A DNA stretch of 64,000 nucleotides from Apostichopus japonicus (taxonomy: Eukaryota > Echinodermata > Holothuroidea > Aspidochirotida > Stichopodidae). The translations under genes and the position numbers were made by a program. Below the pieces are notes generated by a model. It did not search any database. It had not been told where the DNA came from and was given only the letters and a program-made list of their open reading frames with translations. Positions 62,306 through 64,000 of this stretch are shown piece by piece. The stretch covers positions 14,587,013-14,651,012 of the forward strand of contig NC_092577.1 in NCBI RefSeq assembly GCF_037975245.1, given 5' to 3'. The stretch's first letter is position 1, and the number at the start of each line of letters is the position of its first letter.

Positions 62306-62433
62306 CATTTTGTAGCTGTAGGATGACGGACAGCTGCCTCCGCATGTTGGTAGAGAAATGGGTTCAGTAATACAGCCGTCAACTGTGTATGAGTCTGCTG
62401 GCAGTAGATGAATCTCACAAGGCAAGCAAGGCT
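62306..62433 (-). CDS. exon of a secreted cystine-knot (CTCK-like) protein
   Basis: On the minus strand the exon starts after an acceptor ggcttctcccctccag and ends at a donor AAAATG|gtaaga. It reads from the second base of a codon (AG CCT TGC ...) and holds Cys in the pattern PCLPC, then YTVDGCITEPISLPTC, then GGSCPSSYSY. The spacing C-x(10)-C-GG-S-C-x-S-x-x-Y is that of the opening of C-terminal cystine-knot domains in mucins, VWF, SCO-spondin and related proteins, where these Cys build the knot. The exon is 128 bases, phase 1 to phase 0. It would be one exon of a larger gene, mostly outside the window, transcribed against the micro-exon gene. No following exon of compatible phase is certain. 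Confidence 0.6.
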
Positions 62434-62719
62434 CTGGAGGGGAGAAGCCAATAACGAGTTAAGAACATTACGGTTCAAGGTAAATATTAAATGATGGGAA
62501 AGTCTGTATGCAATCTCCTCCAGTAGAATGCAAACAGGGAGAGGAAAAGGACTGAAAATGGGTCATGAAGACAGCTCCAATGATTTTGCAGGAAGAAACT
62601 GAACAATTGAAATGGTTGTAAAAAGGCTGACCTTGGAAGATAAGTCTCAGTTCCTTATCATTAGGGAGTTTCAAAGTACAAAGCATATAGTGTGAGGTGG
62701 TGCAGGGGGAGAGATCGAA

Positions 62720-62720
62720 A

Positions 62721-62810
<90 letters not shown>
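62720..62810. repeat. (TA)n microsatellite
   Basis: About 90 bases of pure TA. Confidence 0.95.
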
Positions 62811-62814
<4 letters not shown>

Positions 62815-63420
62815 ACAGACCCCTAAGTTATCTCAATAATTTGTATGATTTTTGCAACAATTAGTTGTATTATAAATCAATATTATAGAATATTATAAAT
62901 TAATCTAAGAATCATAGTATAGAACTGCCTGGTGTGTGCATATCTGGTGTGTGCAGAATATTTGGAAAAGTTGAGAAGCTTCTAGAAGAATTAGAACATT
63001 TGAGAACAATTTAGATCATCTCAACACAGTGCACATTTGAACATGCTAGAACATTGGAGTGCTGCCAAGGGGACATCGCCTGTGCTATTTTAGAACACTA
63101 GGTGAGGATTTCCTGGAAAGGTAAAGTGACCTTTTGGATTGGTTGAACTGAGCTGGAGCTACTGTAAGATGCTTTTAGAATGGATGGAAATTGCAAGATC
63201 GTTCTGGACTTGTGGAATTGTTATATAAGCACCTGATACTCGGAGATCGAAAAGTTTTAACCATCTTCGCTCCAGCAGTTTAATAACATCTCGCTCAAGT
63301 GAATCCTACAATTCCAGTGTGAGTAAATACTCACTTAGTTTGACAGTAAAGTTATAGCTGTCTTTATATATATATTAGTATATCAAATATGAATCCCTAA
63401 CCAGTCCTCTTTAAAACTTA
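62811..63420 (+). mobile_element. possible LTR-like sequence
   Basis: Starts TGTTACAGACCCCTAAG, a common LTR opening, right after the TA tract, and has a TATA-like 'gttatataagcacctg' at about 63220. The right end, target duplication and any internal region were not found, so this is a weak call. Confidence 0.25.
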
Positions 63421-64000
63421 TTTTATGTAATACATTGCATACAGCATGAGAAAGCATGACAGTCACAAAACAGTTTGAACTCTAGCCCTAGTAGTTATAG
63501 TGTAATTTTTTGATTGCCTGCTTCCCTTTTCAAGAATAGTCAGATCTGTACATTTGTCTTAAAAAAGACCTTCAACTCTGTCATAAGCAGGATCAAAACA
63601 ACATCAATGTGTACACGTTTTCGAAAAAAAAGGATAAGATGAATTTTATAAGCAAACGTATACAAACATTTTAAGTCATATTTAAGTAAAGTTTCACATA
63701 AAGTCAGTGCATGTGTATAAAATATGATAACATGCAAAGAATTAAAGGAAATTTAAGGTACAAAAACGAACTTAATTATTGAACCAATGAAATGAGTAAA
63801 TGCAGCAAGGTTTGGATCCAAGAAGTAAGCAATAACATTTTGTTTGAAGAAAAAAAAAACTGTAACAAACAGATTAACTATCCAGTACACTGAAAAGTCA
63901 TTGCTTGGAAGAAATAAATGCCCTTAGATCTCTGATGCTGCTTGAAACGTTTGCGTCCAAGAATTTCGTATATGAAGGTTTGAAGAAACTTCCATGTCAG
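63421..64000. other. no recognised feature
   Basis: AT-rich sequence without a convincing ORF or repeat; may continue the intron of the minus-strand gene. Confidence 0.4.

Overview
The window is animal nuclear DNA: AT-rich, with GT-AG introns, long introns, microsatellites, satellites, tRNA-derived repeats, hAT-type DNA transposons and non-LTR reverse-transcriptase debris, and no bacterial-style operons. The mix of a CTCK-type cystine-knot exon, a degenerate SAMD3-like gene and hAT ends starting CAGTGGCGGAGC suggests a marine deuterostome invertebrate, perhaps an echinoderm such as a sea cucumber. That assignment is inference; no diagnostic gene is complete here.

The main content is a candidate micro-exon gene on the + strand, from about 1.6 kb to at least 47.7 kb. 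A non-coding first exon (donor at 1784) joins an exon (2755-2842) encoding a classic signal peptide. After it I find 43 tiny exons of 6, 9, 12, 15, 18, 24 or 30 bases (30 of them are 6 bases). Each lies between a pyrimidine-rich tract ending in AG and a donor that is usually GTAAG. Every one is a multiple of 3 and phase 1-1, and none contains a stop in the shared frame. If all were spliced in, the product would be a secreted peptide of about 141 residues before any terminal exon: a cysteine-rich head (exons at 8.3-12.4 kb), then a tail built two or three residues at a time. Any subset keeps the frame, so skipping would generate many variants. This matches the logic of schistosome micro-exon genes (MEGs), but I see no sequence relationship, and no transcript evidence was available.

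The array grows by duplication of intron-exon-intron modules. Families A, B and C interleave over 13-24 kb, including a 348-bp tandem triplet. Diverged single modules fill 25-33 kb. From 36 to 48 kb there are 638-bp units, three near-identical 1044-bp units, and a 5.68-kb block present twice. In the 638-bp units the flanks look about 98% identical by eye while 3 of the 6 exon bases differ.

Other content by region: 0-1 kb, non-LTR retrotransposon RT fragment (minus strand); 3.9-4.6 kb, diverged repeats with nuclear-receptor-like AGGTCA sites; 5.55-6.06 and 27.75-28.84 kb, hAT-like elements, the second holding a nested insertion with a clean 8-bp target duplication; 13.0-13.2 kb, a tRNA-derived SINE; 26.8-27.1 kb, an inverted-repeat element around a tRNA-like core; 50.8-53.0 kb, a broken intron-containing SAMD3-like gene; 53.1-55.3 kb, an ~80-bp minisatellite with G-runs; 56.0-60.6 kb, a 52-bp satellite with 1426-bp higher-order structure; 62.3-62.4 kb, a minus-strand exon of a cystine-knot secreted protein.
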